Assembly: GCA_900115795.1 (NCBI GenBank)
Contig: FOXT01000011.1
Coordinates: 62,001 to 126,000 of the forward strand
From: Lachnospiraceae bacterium XBB1006
GTDB lineage: Bacteria; Bacillota; Clostridia; Lachnospirales; Lachnospiraceae
Direction: 5' to 3'
Length of the DNA: 64,000 nucleotides
Position 1 is the first letter of the stretch. Each line of letters begins with the position of its first letter. Shown piece by piece: positions 8,837 through 17,877 of the stretch. The translations under genes were made by a program, and so were the position numbers. The notes beneath the pieces are model-generated. The model was not told the DNA's origin. It searched no databases and saw only the letters and a program-made list of their open reading frames with translations.

Positions 8837-8870
8837 ATCATATCACATACTATTCTATATTGCAATATAG
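8837..8870 (-). promoter_or_regulatory. PadR operon promoter with palindromic operator
   Basis: On the minus strand: -35 TTGCAA, 17-bp spacer, -10 TATGAT. The perfect palindrome CTATATTGCAATATAG (8855-8870) is centred on the -35 hexamer. Autorepression by the adjacent PadR protein is inferred from the position. Confidence 0.75.
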
Positions 8871-8875
8871 CAATT

Positions 8876-8921
8876 TAAAAAAAATAGCAACTGGTAACTT
8901 TTCGCTACCAAGTTGCTATTT
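8876..8921 (-). terminator. Terminator of the 8937 gene
   Basis: Stem AGCAACTTGGTA/TACCAGTTGCT (one bulge) followed by eight T's on the minus strand. Confidence 0.8.
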
Positions 8922-8936
8922 TCCCGTTCTAAAAGG

Positions 8937-9599
8937 TTAATTAATGGTTAGTCCTCCCAATGAAATATGGTCCAATAGCTCTTTTTTCAAATGCACGTTA
9001 CTCTTTGCCCGTTGCTCCTTGAAATAATCACTATGAATACCATAGTACGCAGACAAAACCTCTTCTGACATGGTCAATTTTTCTTTTTCTGCAAGAGAAA
9101 TCACCCATTTGCCTGCCAGCTTATTTTCCGTAAGCGACCGCCGCAAATCCTCTTCTGTAATGTCCAGTGTCTTCTGTTTCTCCGTCAAATTCTCATACAT
9201 GCCTTTTGCCTGTTCCTTTATCTCCGCCTTTTCCGACTTCGATAATTTCATCCCGGCTTCCATCGCAATCCCTGCATACATCCGGTCTCGCAAAAAATAC
9301 TTCAGCGCAACGTTCTTCGCCTCTTTATTTACAAACGCATTATTTATATATAATCCCCAGTATTCCTTTGGATTGTCCGGATTGTAGGTCAACGCCTGTT
9401 CATTCACCGACTCTTCCTCCACCATGAAGTAATACGTCAGTTCCCGCAACTTTACGTCCCCCTGTTTCATAGAAATTGCCACGTCATCTGCGCACTTTCC
9501 ATATTCAAATCGGGTGACACGTTTAACAACAAAAGCACTTACGGCCAGCACAATAAACGCTGCAAAAATACCCCACAGAATTCGTTTTGTCTGTTTCAT
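8937..9599 (-). CDS. Membrane-anchored protein with SurA/PrsA-N-like helical region
   Basis: Protein of 220 residues with one N-terminal membrane anchor (about 8-28) and an extracytoplasmic helical part. The stretch around residues 145-190 (ITEEDLRRSLTENKLAGKW then a run ending LSAYY) resembles the N-terminal chaperone segment of SurA/PrsA foldases. No rotamase domain is present, so a folding role is only a guess. It has its own terminator and lies 9 bp downstream of the phosphotransacylase gene, with which it may be co-transcribed. No lipobox is seen. Confidence 0.6.
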   Translation of the reverse strand: MKQTKRILWGIFAAFIVLAVSAFVVKRVTRFEYGKCADDVAISMKQGDVKLRELTYYFMVEEESVNEQALTYNPDNPKEYWGLYINNAFVNKEAKNVALKYFLRDRMYAGIAMEAGMKLSKSEKAEIKEQAKGMYENLTEKQKTLDITEEDLRRSLTENKLAGKWVISLAEKEKLTMSEEVLSAYYGIHSDYFKEQRAKSNVHLKKELLDHISLGGLTIN

Positions 9600-9608
9600 A
9601 AGAACTCC

Positions 9609-10514
9609 TTATTTCGCTGCTGCAGCAGATACCACGATAGAATCATATTTCTCCTCTGCGGAGGAACCGCGAGAAGTTAACACGATTGGGCACTTCGCTC
9701 CAACGATAAATCCTGCCATCTTTGCTTGACAGGTAATGGTGTATACTTTTCCCAAAATATTGCCTGCATGAATATTCGGAACGATTAACACGTCCACATC
9801 GCCGGCAATTTTACTTTCATACCCCTTGAAATCCGCAATTTCTTTGCTCATAGCACAGTCATAGGAAATCGGTCCTTCCACAATACAACCGGTGATTTCA
9901 CCGTTCTGGTTCATCTTCGCAAGTTCATCCGCATCCAATGTTTCCGGCATCTTCGGATTTACTTTCTCAACGCAGGCAAGCACTCCCACCTTTGGGTTCT
10001 CATATCCGTAGGCATGCAACACACCCACCGTGTTCTCGATGATTGCCTTCTTCTGTTCAAGCGTAGGATACGTTACCATTCCGCCATCAACCGCAACCAC
10101 AATCTTGTGGTAATTCGGCACTTCAAACATGGTGAAATGACTCATAACGCCACCTTTTCCAAGACCATGTTCCTTGTTTACAACAGCCTTCAAAATCACC
10201 TTGGTATCCAGGTATCCCTTCATCAGGAAGTCACCCTTTCCTTCACGGACAAGTGCAACTGCCTTCTCAGCTGCTGCCTGTGGCTCTGCTTCATCGTAAA
10301 TATCCTCTTCCGGAACTTCTTCCCCAAGCTTTTCTAAGATTTCCATAATCTTAGCCTTGTCGCCCACAAGAATCGGACGGCAGATGCCTTCCTTTCTGGC
10401 ATGCAATGCTGCCTCTAAGGTATGCTCCTCGCCGGCTGCCGCGATTACCATACGCTTCATGTCAGAAAAACCTTTCACCTGATCAATTAACTGTGCAAAA
10501 TTCTTAATCTCCAT
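9609..10514 (-). CDS. Phosphate acetyl/butyryltransferase family protein
   Basis: Enzyme of 301 residues of the Pta/Ptb superfamily, which exchanges CoA for phosphate on acyl-CoA; in butyrate-forming Clostridia this makes butyryl phosphate. Family features include GEEHTLEAALHARKEGICRP (about residue 28), MKGYLDTKVILKAVVNKEHG (about 98) and the C-terminal GSSAEEKYDSIVVSA. The start at 10514 is chosen over an upstream in-frame codon at 10583 because AAGGAG stands 9 nt before it and the family begins with MEIKNFAQL-like sequence. No butyrate kinase gene is adjacent, so the acyl substrate is undecided. Confidence 0.85.
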   Translation of the reverse strand: MEIKNFAQLIDQVKGFSDMKRMVIAAAGEEHTLEAALHARKEGICRPILVGDKAKIMEILEKLGEEVPEEDIYDEAEPQAAAEKAVALVREGKGDFLMKGYLDTKVILKAVVNKEHGLGKGGVMSHFTMFEVPNYHKIVVAVDGGMVTYPTLEQKKAIIENTVGVLHAYGYENPKVGVLACVEKVNPKMPETLDADELAKMNQNGEITGCIVEGPISYDCAMSKEIADFKGYESKIAGDVDVLIVPNIHAGNILGKVYTITCQAKMAGFIVGAKCPIVLTSRGSSAEEKYDSIVVSAAAAK

Positions 10515-10566
10515 AATACATCTTCTCCTTATGCTCCCTTTTTTATATTTGAACAGGAAATTCCTG

Positions 10567-11217
10567 TTACATACACTTCGCAATGCGCTCCATCAACTGT
10601 GGCAAAATTTCCTCACCACGCCGATAGCCATTCACATAAAATGTGGTCAAAAGCTCCATACTGAGCGCCTTCTGTTCCTCAAGTCCACTGGCTTGCGCTG
10701 CTGCCTGACGTTTCTTCACAATCAGCCCATGCCACGCCCTTACAAATGCTTCATATCCGGTATAATTCTCTTCCGAAAGCCATTTCTTAATCTTCACCTT
10801 CGTCTTATTCTTGGCTGGACAGGCATCCGTTTGCAAAAAATAGAAGAACTCATCACCTTCATAAATTCGTCCCAACGGATACAATCTGCAAATCCCCGGT
10901 CTTGCAGGATGCACGCTACATCGCCCTGTTTCATCCAAAAAGCGACAACACCCCTTGTCATTCTCCATGCTTAGCAGCGGAAGAATCAATCCATCCACCA
11001 CAGAAAGCTCCACTCCATTGCCTATCAAACTCTCAAAACTTTGATTCAAAAACTGTGTCAGTCTGTAAACATCATAGGGATCCAACACAATGGTTGCCTC
11101 CATGTCTCTACAACAATCGCTACACCCCTTACAATCATTACAGCCTATCTTCACCATATCGCCTGCGCCAAATCGGTTCTCCGGCGTAAGCATATCCGCT
11201 GAAACCTCTCGTAACAT
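10567..11217 (-). CDS. YkgJ family cysteine-cluster protein
   Basis: Protein of about 216 residues with the YkgJ-type metal-binding cluster: CNDCKGCSDCC near residue 25, then CCRFLDETGRCSVHPARPGI and a further CRLYPLG. These cysteines are thought to hold zinc or an Fe-S cluster; the cellular role is unknown. The start at 11217 (ATG with GAGG 7 nt upstream) is preferred to a GTG at 11229 that overlaps the HAD stop codon. It is co-directional with and immediately downstream of the HAD phosphatase. Confidence 0.88.
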   Translation of the reverse strand: MLREVSADMLTPENRFGAGDMVKIGCNDCKGCSDCCRDMEATIVLDPYDVYRLTQFLNQSFESLIGNGVELSVVDGLILPLLSMENDKGCCRFLDETGRCSVHPARPGICRLYPLGRIYEGDEFFYFLQTDACPAKNKTKVKIKKWLSEENYTGYEAFVRAWHGLIVKKRQAAAQASGLEEQKALSMELLTTFYVNGYRRGEEILPQLMERIAKCM

Positions 11218-11228
11218 CTGTTTCCTCA

Positions 11229-11915
11229 CTATAACTTTTCTAAAATCTGTAAAATTTCATCATACGTCGCCGCCTCATATTCCGGCAAGATATCGCTTCG
11301 TGGTTCCTGGTTTCGATGATTAAACCAGATGGTATGAAGCCCTGCATTGATCCCACCGCGAATATCCGAGGTCAAACTATCTCCAATGATAACCGCTTCT
11401 TCCTTGCGAAAAGGCGGTATTTCCGCGAAACAATGTTCAAAAAAGGCAAGAGAAGGCTTGTCTGCCCCTACCGTCTCAGAAATAAAGATTGCATCCAGAT
11501 ACGTAGCCAAATCCGAACTCCTTATGCGGCTATCCTGCACATTGGACGTCCCGTTCGAAACAAGGTAAAGGGCATATCTACCTTTCACCGTATCCAAAAA
11601 TTCCTTCGCTCCCGGCAAATAGAAATGTCCGATTCCCAACTCTTCTTCATAGGTATCCTGTAGTGCGCGAACATCACAATCAATCCCATATTCCTGAAAC
11701 AACAGTTGAAAACGCATAAGCAGGATTTCTTCTCTCGTTGCTTTCTGTTCCTCAAGCAACTGCCAAACATATTTGTTAATAACATCGTAGCGTTCCAACA
11801 CTTCATTCCCCGGTTCTAAACCAAACCGGGCAAACGCACGCTTTAACGCTTCTTCCTGCGCAAGCTTGAAATCAAAAATCGTTTCATCCAAATCCAAAAA
11901 GAGCGTTGTAATCAT
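11229..11915 (-). CDS. HAD hydrolase, YjjG family noncanonical pyrimidine nucleotidase
   Basis: Phosphatase of 228 residues. HAD motif I is FLDLDETIFD (nucleophile Asp7), motif II is YLVSNGTS, and motif IV is VIIGDSLTSDIRGGINAG near residue 175, with a helical cap between motifs I and II. It aligns in style with YjjG-type nucleotidases that remove damaged pyrimidine nucleotides. The exact substrate is inferred. It is the first gene of a two-gene unit with YkgJ. Confidence 0.88.
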   Translation of the reverse strand: MITTLFLDLDETIFDFKLAQEEALKRAFARFGLEPGNEVLERYDVINKYVWQLLEEQKATREEILLMRFQLLFQEYGIDCDVRALQDTYEEELGIGHFYLPGAKEFLDTVKGRYALYLVSNGTSNVQDSRIRSSDLATYLDAIFISETVGADKPSLAFFEHCFAEIPPFRKEEAVIIGDSLTSDIRGGINAGLHTIWFNHRNQEPRSDILPEYEAATYDEILQILEKL

Positions 11916-11974
11916 TTCCTATTCCCTTTCTATTCCTACCTTTGGGCAATCACGCCCTCCACATTCCATTATAC

Positions 11975-12001
11975 AAAAAAAGCGCTGCCTCTGCAACGCT
12001 T
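11975..12001 (-). terminator. Terminator of the six-tRNA cluster
   Basis: Stem AAGCGTTGC/GCAGCGCTT (one G-U) with an AGAG loop and seven T's on the minus strand. Confidence 0.85.
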
Positions 12002-12008
12002 AATCCAA

Positions 12009-12081
12009 TGAGACATCGGGGATTCGAACCCCGGACAACTTGATTAAAAGTCAAGTGCTCTACCACCTGAGCTAATATCCC
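12009..12081 (-). tRNA. tRNA-Lys (anticodon UUU)
   Basis: Acceptor GGGATAT/ATGTCTC, anticodon stem CTTGA/TCAAG around CTTTTAA, and T-loop GTTCGAATC. It is the last of six tRNAs transcribed leftward. Confidence 0.96.
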
Positions 12082-12102
12082 ATCTACAGGTTTCCCTGCT
12101 AA

Positions 12103-12174
12103 CTGGGCTAACCAGATTCGAACTGGTGAATGCAGGAGTCAAAGTCCTGTGCCTTACCGCTTGGCGATAGCCCA
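12103..12174 (-). tRNA. tRNA-Gln (anticodon UUG)
   Basis: Acceptor TGGGCTA/TAGCCCA with discriminator G, and anticodon stem CAGGA/TCCTG around CTTTGAC. Confidence 0.96.
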
Positions 12175-12221
12175 TTATTCCTTTGACACTGAACACCACA
12201 AATCCGGAACAGTCCCAATAA

Positions 12222-12296
12222 GGTGGATAGAGGGATTCGAACCCTCGGCCTCCAGAGCCACAATCTGGCGCGCTAACCAACTGCGCTATACCCACC
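12222..12296 (-). tRNA. tRNA-His (anticodon GUG)
   Basis: Anticodon stem CCAGA/TCTGG around TTGTGGC. The extra G at -1 opposite C73, diagnostic of tRNA-His, is encoded. Confidence 0.96.
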
Positions 12297-12359
12297 ATAT
12301 ATCTCTCAGCTTAGAAAAAACAATAGGAAACTCTCCCGAATTTCCTATTGTATCTAAAA

Positions 12360-12433
<74 letters not shown>

Positions 12434-12436
12434 GTA

Positions 12437-12507
12437 AGCGGGTGATGGGAATCGAACCCACGTATCCAGCTTGGAAGGCTGGTGTTCTACCATTGAACTA
12501 CACCCGC
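12437..12507 (-). tRNA. tRNA-Gly (anticodon UCC)
   Basis: Acceptor GCGGGTG/CACCCGC, and anticodon stem CCAGC/GCTGG around CTTCCAA. It is separated from tRNA-Arg by only 3 bp. Confidence 0.96.
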
Positions 12508-12519
12508 AAGGCATATGAA

Positions 12520-12594
12520 TCGGGGTGACAGGATTCGAACCTGCGACCTCCTGGTCCCAAACCAGGCGCTCTAGCCAAGCTGAGCCACACCCCG
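12520..12594 (-). tRNA. tRNA-Pro (anticodon UGG)
   Basis: Acceptor CGGGGTG/CACCCCG, and anticodon stem CCTGG/CCAGG around TTTGGGA. It is the first tRNA of the cluster. Confidence 0.96.
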
Positions 12595-12706
12595 TGCTCT
12601 GCGTTTGCTTTACTTCATTGCCTCAACGCAAGATATAGTATATAACATACCACTACGTTTGTCAACACTTTTTTTATTTTTTCTTTTAAATATTTTTTTC
12701 ATACAA

Positions 12707-13198
12707 TTATAACGATTCATCCGCATAGCGAAGGCTAACTTTAACCTGCCCCTTTTCCGGCACTTCCATCATCATATAGGTCGGCCTTCGCTCCGGATTT
12801 CTCGGAAACGTCACACTACCCGGATTTAATAACAGCACTCCATCCACCACCTGGCAAAATGGGCTGTGCGTATGCCCAAACATCGCGATATCGCATCCTC
12901 GCTTCTTTGCTTCGCTCACCAGTTCCTTTACACCATAATAGACATGGTAATAATGCCCGTGGGTCATAAAAATCTTATGCTCCCCTACGAACACCTCTCT
13001 TTCCCTTGGCAAAAACAGCTCCGAATCGTTGTTTCCACACACAATGTAAAGAGGGCAGTCTATCTGTGCTTCAATATCCGTCTCCCGCTCTTCTACGTCG
13101 CCTAAATGAAACATACCATCCACATGTCCCATGGAATAAATAATTTCATCCAAATATGTATGATATCCATGAGAATCACTCACTATTACATATCGCAT
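12707..13198 (-). CDS. YfcE/MJ0936 family metallophosphoesterase
   Basis: Phosphodiesterase of 163 residues. Metal-ligand motifs in order are VSDSHG (about residue 6), LGDV, CGNND, MTHGH and FGHTH followed by LLNPGS, the complete calcineurin-like set. Family members hydrolyse phosphodiesters; the physiological substrate is unknown. Its ATG overlaps the RdgB stop (TAATG), so translation is coupled. It is the last gene of a five-gene operon. Confidence 0.93.
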   Translation of the reverse strand: MRYVIVSDSHGYHTYLDEIIYSMGHVDGMFHLGDVEERETDIEAQIDCPLYIVCGNNDSELFLPREREVFVGEHKIFMTHGHYYHVYYGVKELVSEAKKRGCDIAMFGHTHSPFCQVVDGVLLLNPGSVTFPRNPERRPTYMMMEVPEKGQVKVSLRYADESL

Positions 13199-13803
13199 TA
13201 ATATCCCTCTTTTTCCAGAAGTTCACGCATCTTGCGCAATGCATCGCCACGATGGCTGCGTGCATTTTTTTCTTCGGTTGTTAACTGTGCAGACGTGCAG
13301 CCGCATTCCGGTACATAAAAAATCGGATCGTAACCAAATCCATTCTCTCCTGCAATTTCATGCGCAATAACCCCTTCAAAGGTTCCACGCACGCATAATT
13401 CCTTACGTACGCCGTCTTTTTCCGGCAAAACAGCTGCAATTGCGCACACAAAGCGCGCCGTACGCTGTTTCTCTTCCGCATTCTCAAGGCGGTCAATAAT
13501 CGCCTGATTTTTTATTGGATAAGGAGTGTCTTCACCCATATAACGTGAAGAATAAATTCCCGGCTCTCCATTTAAGTAGTCCACTTCCAAACCGGAATCA
13601 TCCGCAAGCACCAATGCGTCGGTATGTTGTGCAATGGTCCTTGCCTTAATCATTGCATTTTCTTCAAAGGTACTGCCATCTTCCACAATCTCTACCTCTA
13701 TGCCTGCTTCCTTCATCGAAACAATCTGTTCGGAAATTCCCGCAAGAATGTTACGAACCTCCACCAATTTATGCTCATTTCCTGTCGCAAATACAATTTT
13801 CAT
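13198..13803 (-). CDS. rdgB: XTP/dITP diphosphatase (RdgB/HAM1 family)
   Basis: House-cleaning pyrophosphatase of 201 residues that removes ITP, dITP and XTP. Signature elements are FATGNEHKLVEVRNIL at the N-terminus, LADDSGLEVDYLNGEPGIYSSR in the middle, and ENGFGYDPIF with SHRGDALRKM near the end. The start at 13803 is chosen over an in-frame codon at 13842 because the family starts with MKIVFATGN and AAAGGA stands 8 nt upstream. It begins 1 bp after the amidase stop and overlaps the YfcE start. Confidence 0.95.
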   Translation of the reverse strand: MKIVFATGNEHKLVEVRNILAGISEQIVSMKEAGIEVEIVEDGSTFEENAMIKARTIAQHTDALVLADDSGLEVDYLNGEPGIYSSRYMGEDTPYPIKNQAIIDRLENAEEKQRTARFVCAIAAVLPEKDGVRKELCVRGTFEGVIAHEIAGENGFGYDPIFYVPECGCTSAQLTTEEKNARSHRGDALRKMRELLEKEGY

Positions 13804-13804
13804 T

Positions 13805-14878
13805 TTAAAATCCTTTCTCAAGGGCCTTTTGTATTCCGTCATACAATCCCTTGGCTATTTTCTTCTGTTCTACTGGATTGGTCAGGCGCTTCTGCTCTGC
13901 TTTACTTGAAACAAAGCCCACTTCTACCAGTGACACCGGAACCTTGGCATTTCGAATAATAAAAATGCGATTTCCGGGCACAAGCCCTTTGTCTTTACTC
14001 CGAAACGCCTTCGTTGTTTCTTTCAATAAAATGGATGCCAATTCTTTGCTCTTATGACTTCCCTTTTTCGTTTCCGAATACAACACTTGCGTTCCCTCAA
14101 CACTACTATAATAACTTCCCATCGCATTTTGGTGGATACTGATAAAAAGATTCGCCCGCACTTCATTTGCCAGCCTCACCCGTTCATAAAGCTCCACATG
14201 CGCATCATCCAAACGCGTATAATATGCCTTTATCGAAGAATCCTTATCCAAATACTTTTTTAACGCCTTTACAATTTGTAAATTCACTGTCTTTTCCTTG
14301 ACACCACCCACTACGGCTCCTGGCATCTTTCCACCATGTCCGGCATCAATCACCACAATGCGGTCATACACTTCCCGGGGTTTCTTTAAGGTTAGATAAC
14401 AAAATCCTTTTTCCTTCGACAGAGCCGGCACCACAACCCGATCTGTCTCAAAAGAGATCTTAAGTCCAGCCTTCGTATCCGATACTTTCATATCCGTCAA
14501 ATACCGAGTGCTTCCGATAATCGGATAACGGTTTAATCCCGCTTCCTTTGCCCCCGGAAAAACCAGCTCCACTTTTCGTCTCACCGGATTTTCCTTTATT
14601 GTCACCTCTGAAAGTGCATGCCCTTCAAACTTCGTCAGCCGAATAGAATACCCCAGCTTTTTTCGAAGCTTGGCACTAATCTCCTGCTCATGGAGTCGCA
14701 TCAGCTCTAATGCGTTCATTTCTTCGCGCATACGCGCCTCTTCTCGTGCAGCCATATATTTGGCCACCAACGCACCTGCCCGCATTGTCACTTTTGGCAA
14801 ATATACAAGGGAAATGCAGATGACAAGACAAGCGCTCACCATAAGTATGGTAAATTTTTTTATCACCTTCTCTTCCAT
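13805..14878 (-). CDS. N-acetylmuramoyl-L-alanine amidase (Amidase_3), membrane anchored
   Basis: Cell-wall hydrolase of 357 residues. It has an N-terminal signal anchor (about 8-30), then a linker and AMIN-like stalk, then the zinc amidase domain (about 165-355) with IDAGHGG, a later Glu, FISIHQNA and VEVGFVSS motifs that supply the zinc ligands and catalytic Glu. It cleaves the amide between MurNAc and the stem peptide. It sits between a papain-like protease and RdgB with gaps of 12 and 1 bp, so it belongs to the same operon. The substrate assignment is by family. Confidence 0.92.
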   Translation of the reverse strand: MEEKVIKKFTILMVSACLVICISLVYLPKVTMRAGALVAKYMAAREEARMREEMNALELMRLHEQEISAKLRKKLGYSIRLTKFEGHALSEVTIKENPVRRKVELVFPGAKEAGLNRYPIIGSTRYLTDMKVSDTKAGLKISFETDRVVVPALSKEKGFCYLTLKKPREVYDRIVVIDAGHGGKMPGAVVGGVKEKTVNLQIVKALKKYLDKDSSIKAYYTRLDDAHVELYERVRLANEVRANLFISIHQNAMGSYYSSVEGTQVLYSETKKGSHKSKELASILLKETTKAFRSKDKGLVPGNRIFIIRNAKVPVSLVEVGFVSSKAEQKRLTNPVEQKKIAKGLYDGIQKALEKGF

Positions 14879-14890
14879 CTACGTTTTCCT

Positions 14891-16591
14891 CTACCGTTTC
14901 TTTACATTTTTGGCATATGCCTTCAGGCACACATTGCATTTCTGCGTTTTTTCCGCATTCTGCCACCGTTTCCCGTTGGGGCTGATGTAGGACAGCCCAT
15001 CCGTCAGGTCAACGGGAACTGCTGCCCCTTCTTTTGCATATTCTACTGCCAGTGGCCGGTTTGCTCCCGGCGTCGTAATTTTTAACACAACTGCAAAATG
15101 CCCTCCCTGGCGCACACGTACGCTCCGGTCAAATCGAATGGTGTAATACCCCGCCTTCTTCACCATACCGTCCGCCACTTTGTATCCCTTTCGCAAGCTG
15201 CGAATCGTAGTAAATTCCGGCACTACATAAAGCTCATAGGATGTATCCGTTCCGGTTGCATAAAAACCGGCGGCCTCCACATCCTCTTTTTCTTTCGCCA
15301 CAAAAACATTCGCTGCATACAAACTATCTTTATTATATCCAAGCTGTCCACCCCATCCGCACAAATCGGATTGATAAATGCGGTCAAAATTATGGACGGA
15401 CTCTATATTTGTATAACTTAAGCAATGGGCACCAATGTTACAATCCTCGTAGGACACATAGAAATATCCGCCCATTCCAAATTCATCTCCCCAACTGTTC
15501 TGGCAGATGAATGCTCCGTCATGTTCCGGTGCCGTAGCAAAATTTGACGCCGCGTAGGCATCGTCCCATCCTACGATCACCACATCATGGTTTACGGGCA
15601 TCGTGCCGTTGTAGTAATAAGCCGCATTTTTTTTATTATAGTAAAAGCCATATTTGGGTGCAAAATACAACGATGTCTGCACAGCTCCGTGCTTATAAAC
15701 CGCTTCTTTTATTTCTTCAAGGTTCTTATTTTCAAGAATCTGTATCTCCTGCACATGTTTTGCCGGTTTTAATCCATTTGGTGACACACCGTCACCGTAG
15801 GGATCTTCCTCCTCAAGGACCGGTCCTTGCCAGCTGGTTAAATACGCCATTCCCATGGTGTACTCACCGCCTTGCGCCTGATCAGAGGAAAAACTATTAC
15901 GCATACTCATATGATCCGCAGAAAAGGTAATATTTTGCTCCGGCAAAAGGGCAGACTCCATCGCAGATAAGGACGCAAACGCCCAACAGGTTCCCAGCTT
16001 TCCTTGATCTTTCACACCACTTATCCGGCCATATGCTCCCAAATCAAACATACTTGGGAGGTACGACCCCTTTAATGTTGAAACAGCATTTCCGGCATTG
16101 TTTTTCATGTCCCAGCTCAAGGTAAAATGCAATGCCTTCCGCAAAGGCTGTAACGGAACATACACAACACCTTCATGTATCGTTGCTGCTTCCGTTACCT
16201 CCACCTTCCGGTCATTTACCAATATGGTTCGTTCATTTAGTGGCATGATCACCTGTGTATCCCCCTGCAAAATCAGCAAACTGTTATCCTCATACAGTCT
16301 TGCCGCACAGCGAATCCCATCCATTAACACTTCGGTGGAAACCATGATATTCAATTTATCGCTCATATAAATATCGTTCTGATCGTTGTTATATCGTTGG
16401 TCATTTAGCACAACCGTCATTTTCTTTGCATTCACGCTCTGCGCAATCATGGGGCTAAACACGTCCTCTTTAATATTGGCACCGCGAAATTGCTCTACTT
16501 CTTCTAATACCTCACCTGCGGACTGAAACTTAATAACAGTCACCAACACCACTAACAATCCCAGAACAATAAACCTCTTTTGAAATCGCAT
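14891..16591 (-). CDS. Exported papain-like (C1) cysteine protease with stalk and lectin-like domains
   Basis: Protein of 566 residues with an N-terminal signal anchor (about 7-25) and a copper-amine-oxidase-N-type stalk domain (about 55-160). The C1 peptidase domain (about 180-400) shows all catalytic positions: Gln in VKDQG, Cys in GTCWAFASL, His in VNHDVVIVGW and Asn in ICQNSWGDEFG. A C-terminal lectin-like beta domain follows (about 400-530), ending in a short Lys/Arg-rich tail. It is probably secreted or surface-held and may process surface proteins or peptides. The gene is 8 bp downstream of the RNA methyltransferase and 12 bp upstream of the amidase. Confidence 0.85.
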   Translation of the reverse strand: MRFQKRFIVLGLLVVLVTVIKFQSAGEVLEEVEQFRGANIKEDVFSPMIAQSVNAKKMTVVLNDQRYNNDQNDIYMSDKLNIMVSTEVLMDGIRCAARLYEDNSLLILQGDTQVIMPLNERTILVNDRKVEVTEAATIHEGVVYVPLQPLRKALHFTLSWDMKNNAGNAVSTLKGSYLPSMFDLGAYGRISGVKDQGKLGTCWAFASLSAMESALLPEQNITFSADHMSMRNSFSSDQAQGGEYTMGMAYLTSWQGPVLEEEDPYGDGVSPNGLKPAKHVQEIQILENKNLEEIKEAVYKHGAVQTSLYFAPKYGFYYNKKNAAYYYNGTMPVNHDVVIVGWDDAYAASNFATAPEHDGAFICQNSWGDEFGMGGYFYVSYEDCNIGAHCLSYTNIESVHNFDRIYQSDLCGWGGQLGYNKDSLYAANVFVAKEKEDVEAAGFYATGTDTSYELYVVPEFTTIRSLRKGYKVADGMVKKAGYYTIRFDRSVRVRQGGHFAVVLKITTPGANRPLAVEYAKEGAAVPVDLTDGLSYISPNGKRWQNAEKTQKCNVCLKAYAKNVKKR

Positions 16592-16599
16592 ACAATCCC

Positions 16600-17751
16600 T
16601 TACCCATTCTTACGAGGTGGCTTCGGACCAATAAATTGCAAAAAGTCGGTCTTCAACATCCCGTTATATATTTTTCTCGTTTTGGTCGGTTTCATCCCCA
16701 TATGTTTTGCCGCTTGCTCATACGCCGTAATCAAATAGGCACTCCAGCTATCAAGTCCCTTCAGTGCCTGTCCAATTTCGCCATACAGTTTCGGCAACTC
16801 CTCTTTTTCAGATATACGTTCTCCATACGGTGGATTGGTAATCACAAATCCATATTTCTTTGGATGCGACAGCTTCGCCACTTCTCTTGTCTGAAAATGG
16901 ATCAAATGATCCACTCCGGCGCGCTTTGCGTTCTCTCTAGCCACCTTGACCACCTCCGGGTCAATGTCGTATCCTTGCAAATCCGTTTCAATATTTGTAT
17001 CAATTTCTGACAGCGCCTCTTCCATTACCTCATCCCATAAAGTCGGCGCAATCAAATTCTCCCATTTCATAGATAAAAACTCTCGATGGCATCCCGGCGC
17101 AATGTTCGCCGCCATCATGGCTGCTTCTATCAAAAACGTACCGCTTCCGCAAAACGGATCCACTAAAATACGATCTTTTCTCCAAGGTGTCAGCATGATC
17201 AGCGCTGCCGCAAGAGTTTCCGTTATTGGTGCCTTTGAGGTCTTAAGCCGGTATCCACGCTTATGGAGAGAATCCCCTGTTGTATCAAGGCAAACCGACA
17301 CTTCGTCCTTCATCAGATTAATACGCACCGGATACGCATCTCCCTCCTCAGAAAACCACTCCACATGGTAGACACCCTTTAGTTCTTCCACCATGGCTTT
17401 TTTTACAATTGCCTGGATGTCTGTTGGGGAAAAAAGCTTGCTCTTAACCGACGTTGCCTTCGTTACCCAAAACTTTCCATTCTTCGGGATGTATTGTTCC
17501 CAGGCAATTCCTTTGATTCCCTGAAAAAGTTCTTCAAACGTAGTTGCCTTAAATTTTGCTACCTGCAATAACACACGTTCGGTTGTCCGAAGGTAAACAT
17601 TGGCTCTGCAAATTGCCTCCGCATCCCCTTCAAATGTAACGCGGCCATCTTCAACCGACAAAATCTCATATCCCAGGTCATAAATTTCCCGTTTCAAAAC
17701 GGCCTCTAATCCAAAGTGGCAAGGTGCCACCAATTCATATAACTTATTCAT
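16600..17751 (-). CDS. THUMP-domain class I rRNA methyltransferase (RlmL/YpsC-like)
   Basis: Protein of about 383 residues. The THUMP RNA-binding region (about 1-155) is followed by a Rossmann methyltransferase with VDPFCGSGTFLIEAAMMA (SAM binding) and the catalytic VITNPPYGERI, typical of N2-guanine methylases. It matches the N-terminal half of RlmL (23S rRNA m2G2445) in length and order; the site is inferred. The start at 17751 is preferred because GGTGAAAG precedes it, while an in-frame ATG at 17766 has a poor ribosome site. It is the first gene of the five-gene operon and is divergent from the C-rich RNA. Confidence 0.9.
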   Translation of the reverse strand: MNKLYELVAPCHFGLEAVLKREIYDLGYEILSVEDGRVTFEGDAEAICRANVYLRTTERVLLQVAKFKATTFEELFQGIKGIAWEQYIPKNGKFWVTKATSVKSKLFSPTDIQAIVKKAMVEELKGVYHVEWFSEEGDAYPVRINLMKDEVSVCLDTTGDSLHKRGYRLKTSKAPITETLAAALIMLTPWRKDRILVDPFCGSGTFLIEAAMMAANIAPGCHREFLSMKWENLIAPTLWDEVMEEALSEIDTNIETDLQGYDIDPEVVKVARENAKRAGVDHLIHFQTREVAKLSHPKKYGFVITNPPYGERISEKEELPKLYGEIGQALKGLDSWSAYLITAYEQAAKHMGMKPTKTRKIYNGMLKTDFLQFIGPKPPRKNG

Positions 17752-17843
17752 TCTTTCACCATTCACTTTCTATATGATAGTTTAATTTTTTCCCTCTGGC
17801 ATGTCAATAGCAACAAAAATTTTTATTTTTTTTCAAGAAAGCA

Positions 17844-17872
17844 TTGATTTATTCTTCAAAAGGTGGTAATAT
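17844..17872 (+). promoter_or_regulatory. SigA-type promoter of the C-rich small RNA
   Basis: TTGATT, exactly 17 bp, TAATAT on the + strand. The predicted transcript starts near 17878. Confidence 0.75.
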
Positions 17873-17877
17873 TTTTG

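Noticed and set aside
12044-12298. Protein-coding frames across the tRNA cluster
   Set aside because: They are translations of tRNA genes (GFESRYPPY-like artefacts), not proteins.
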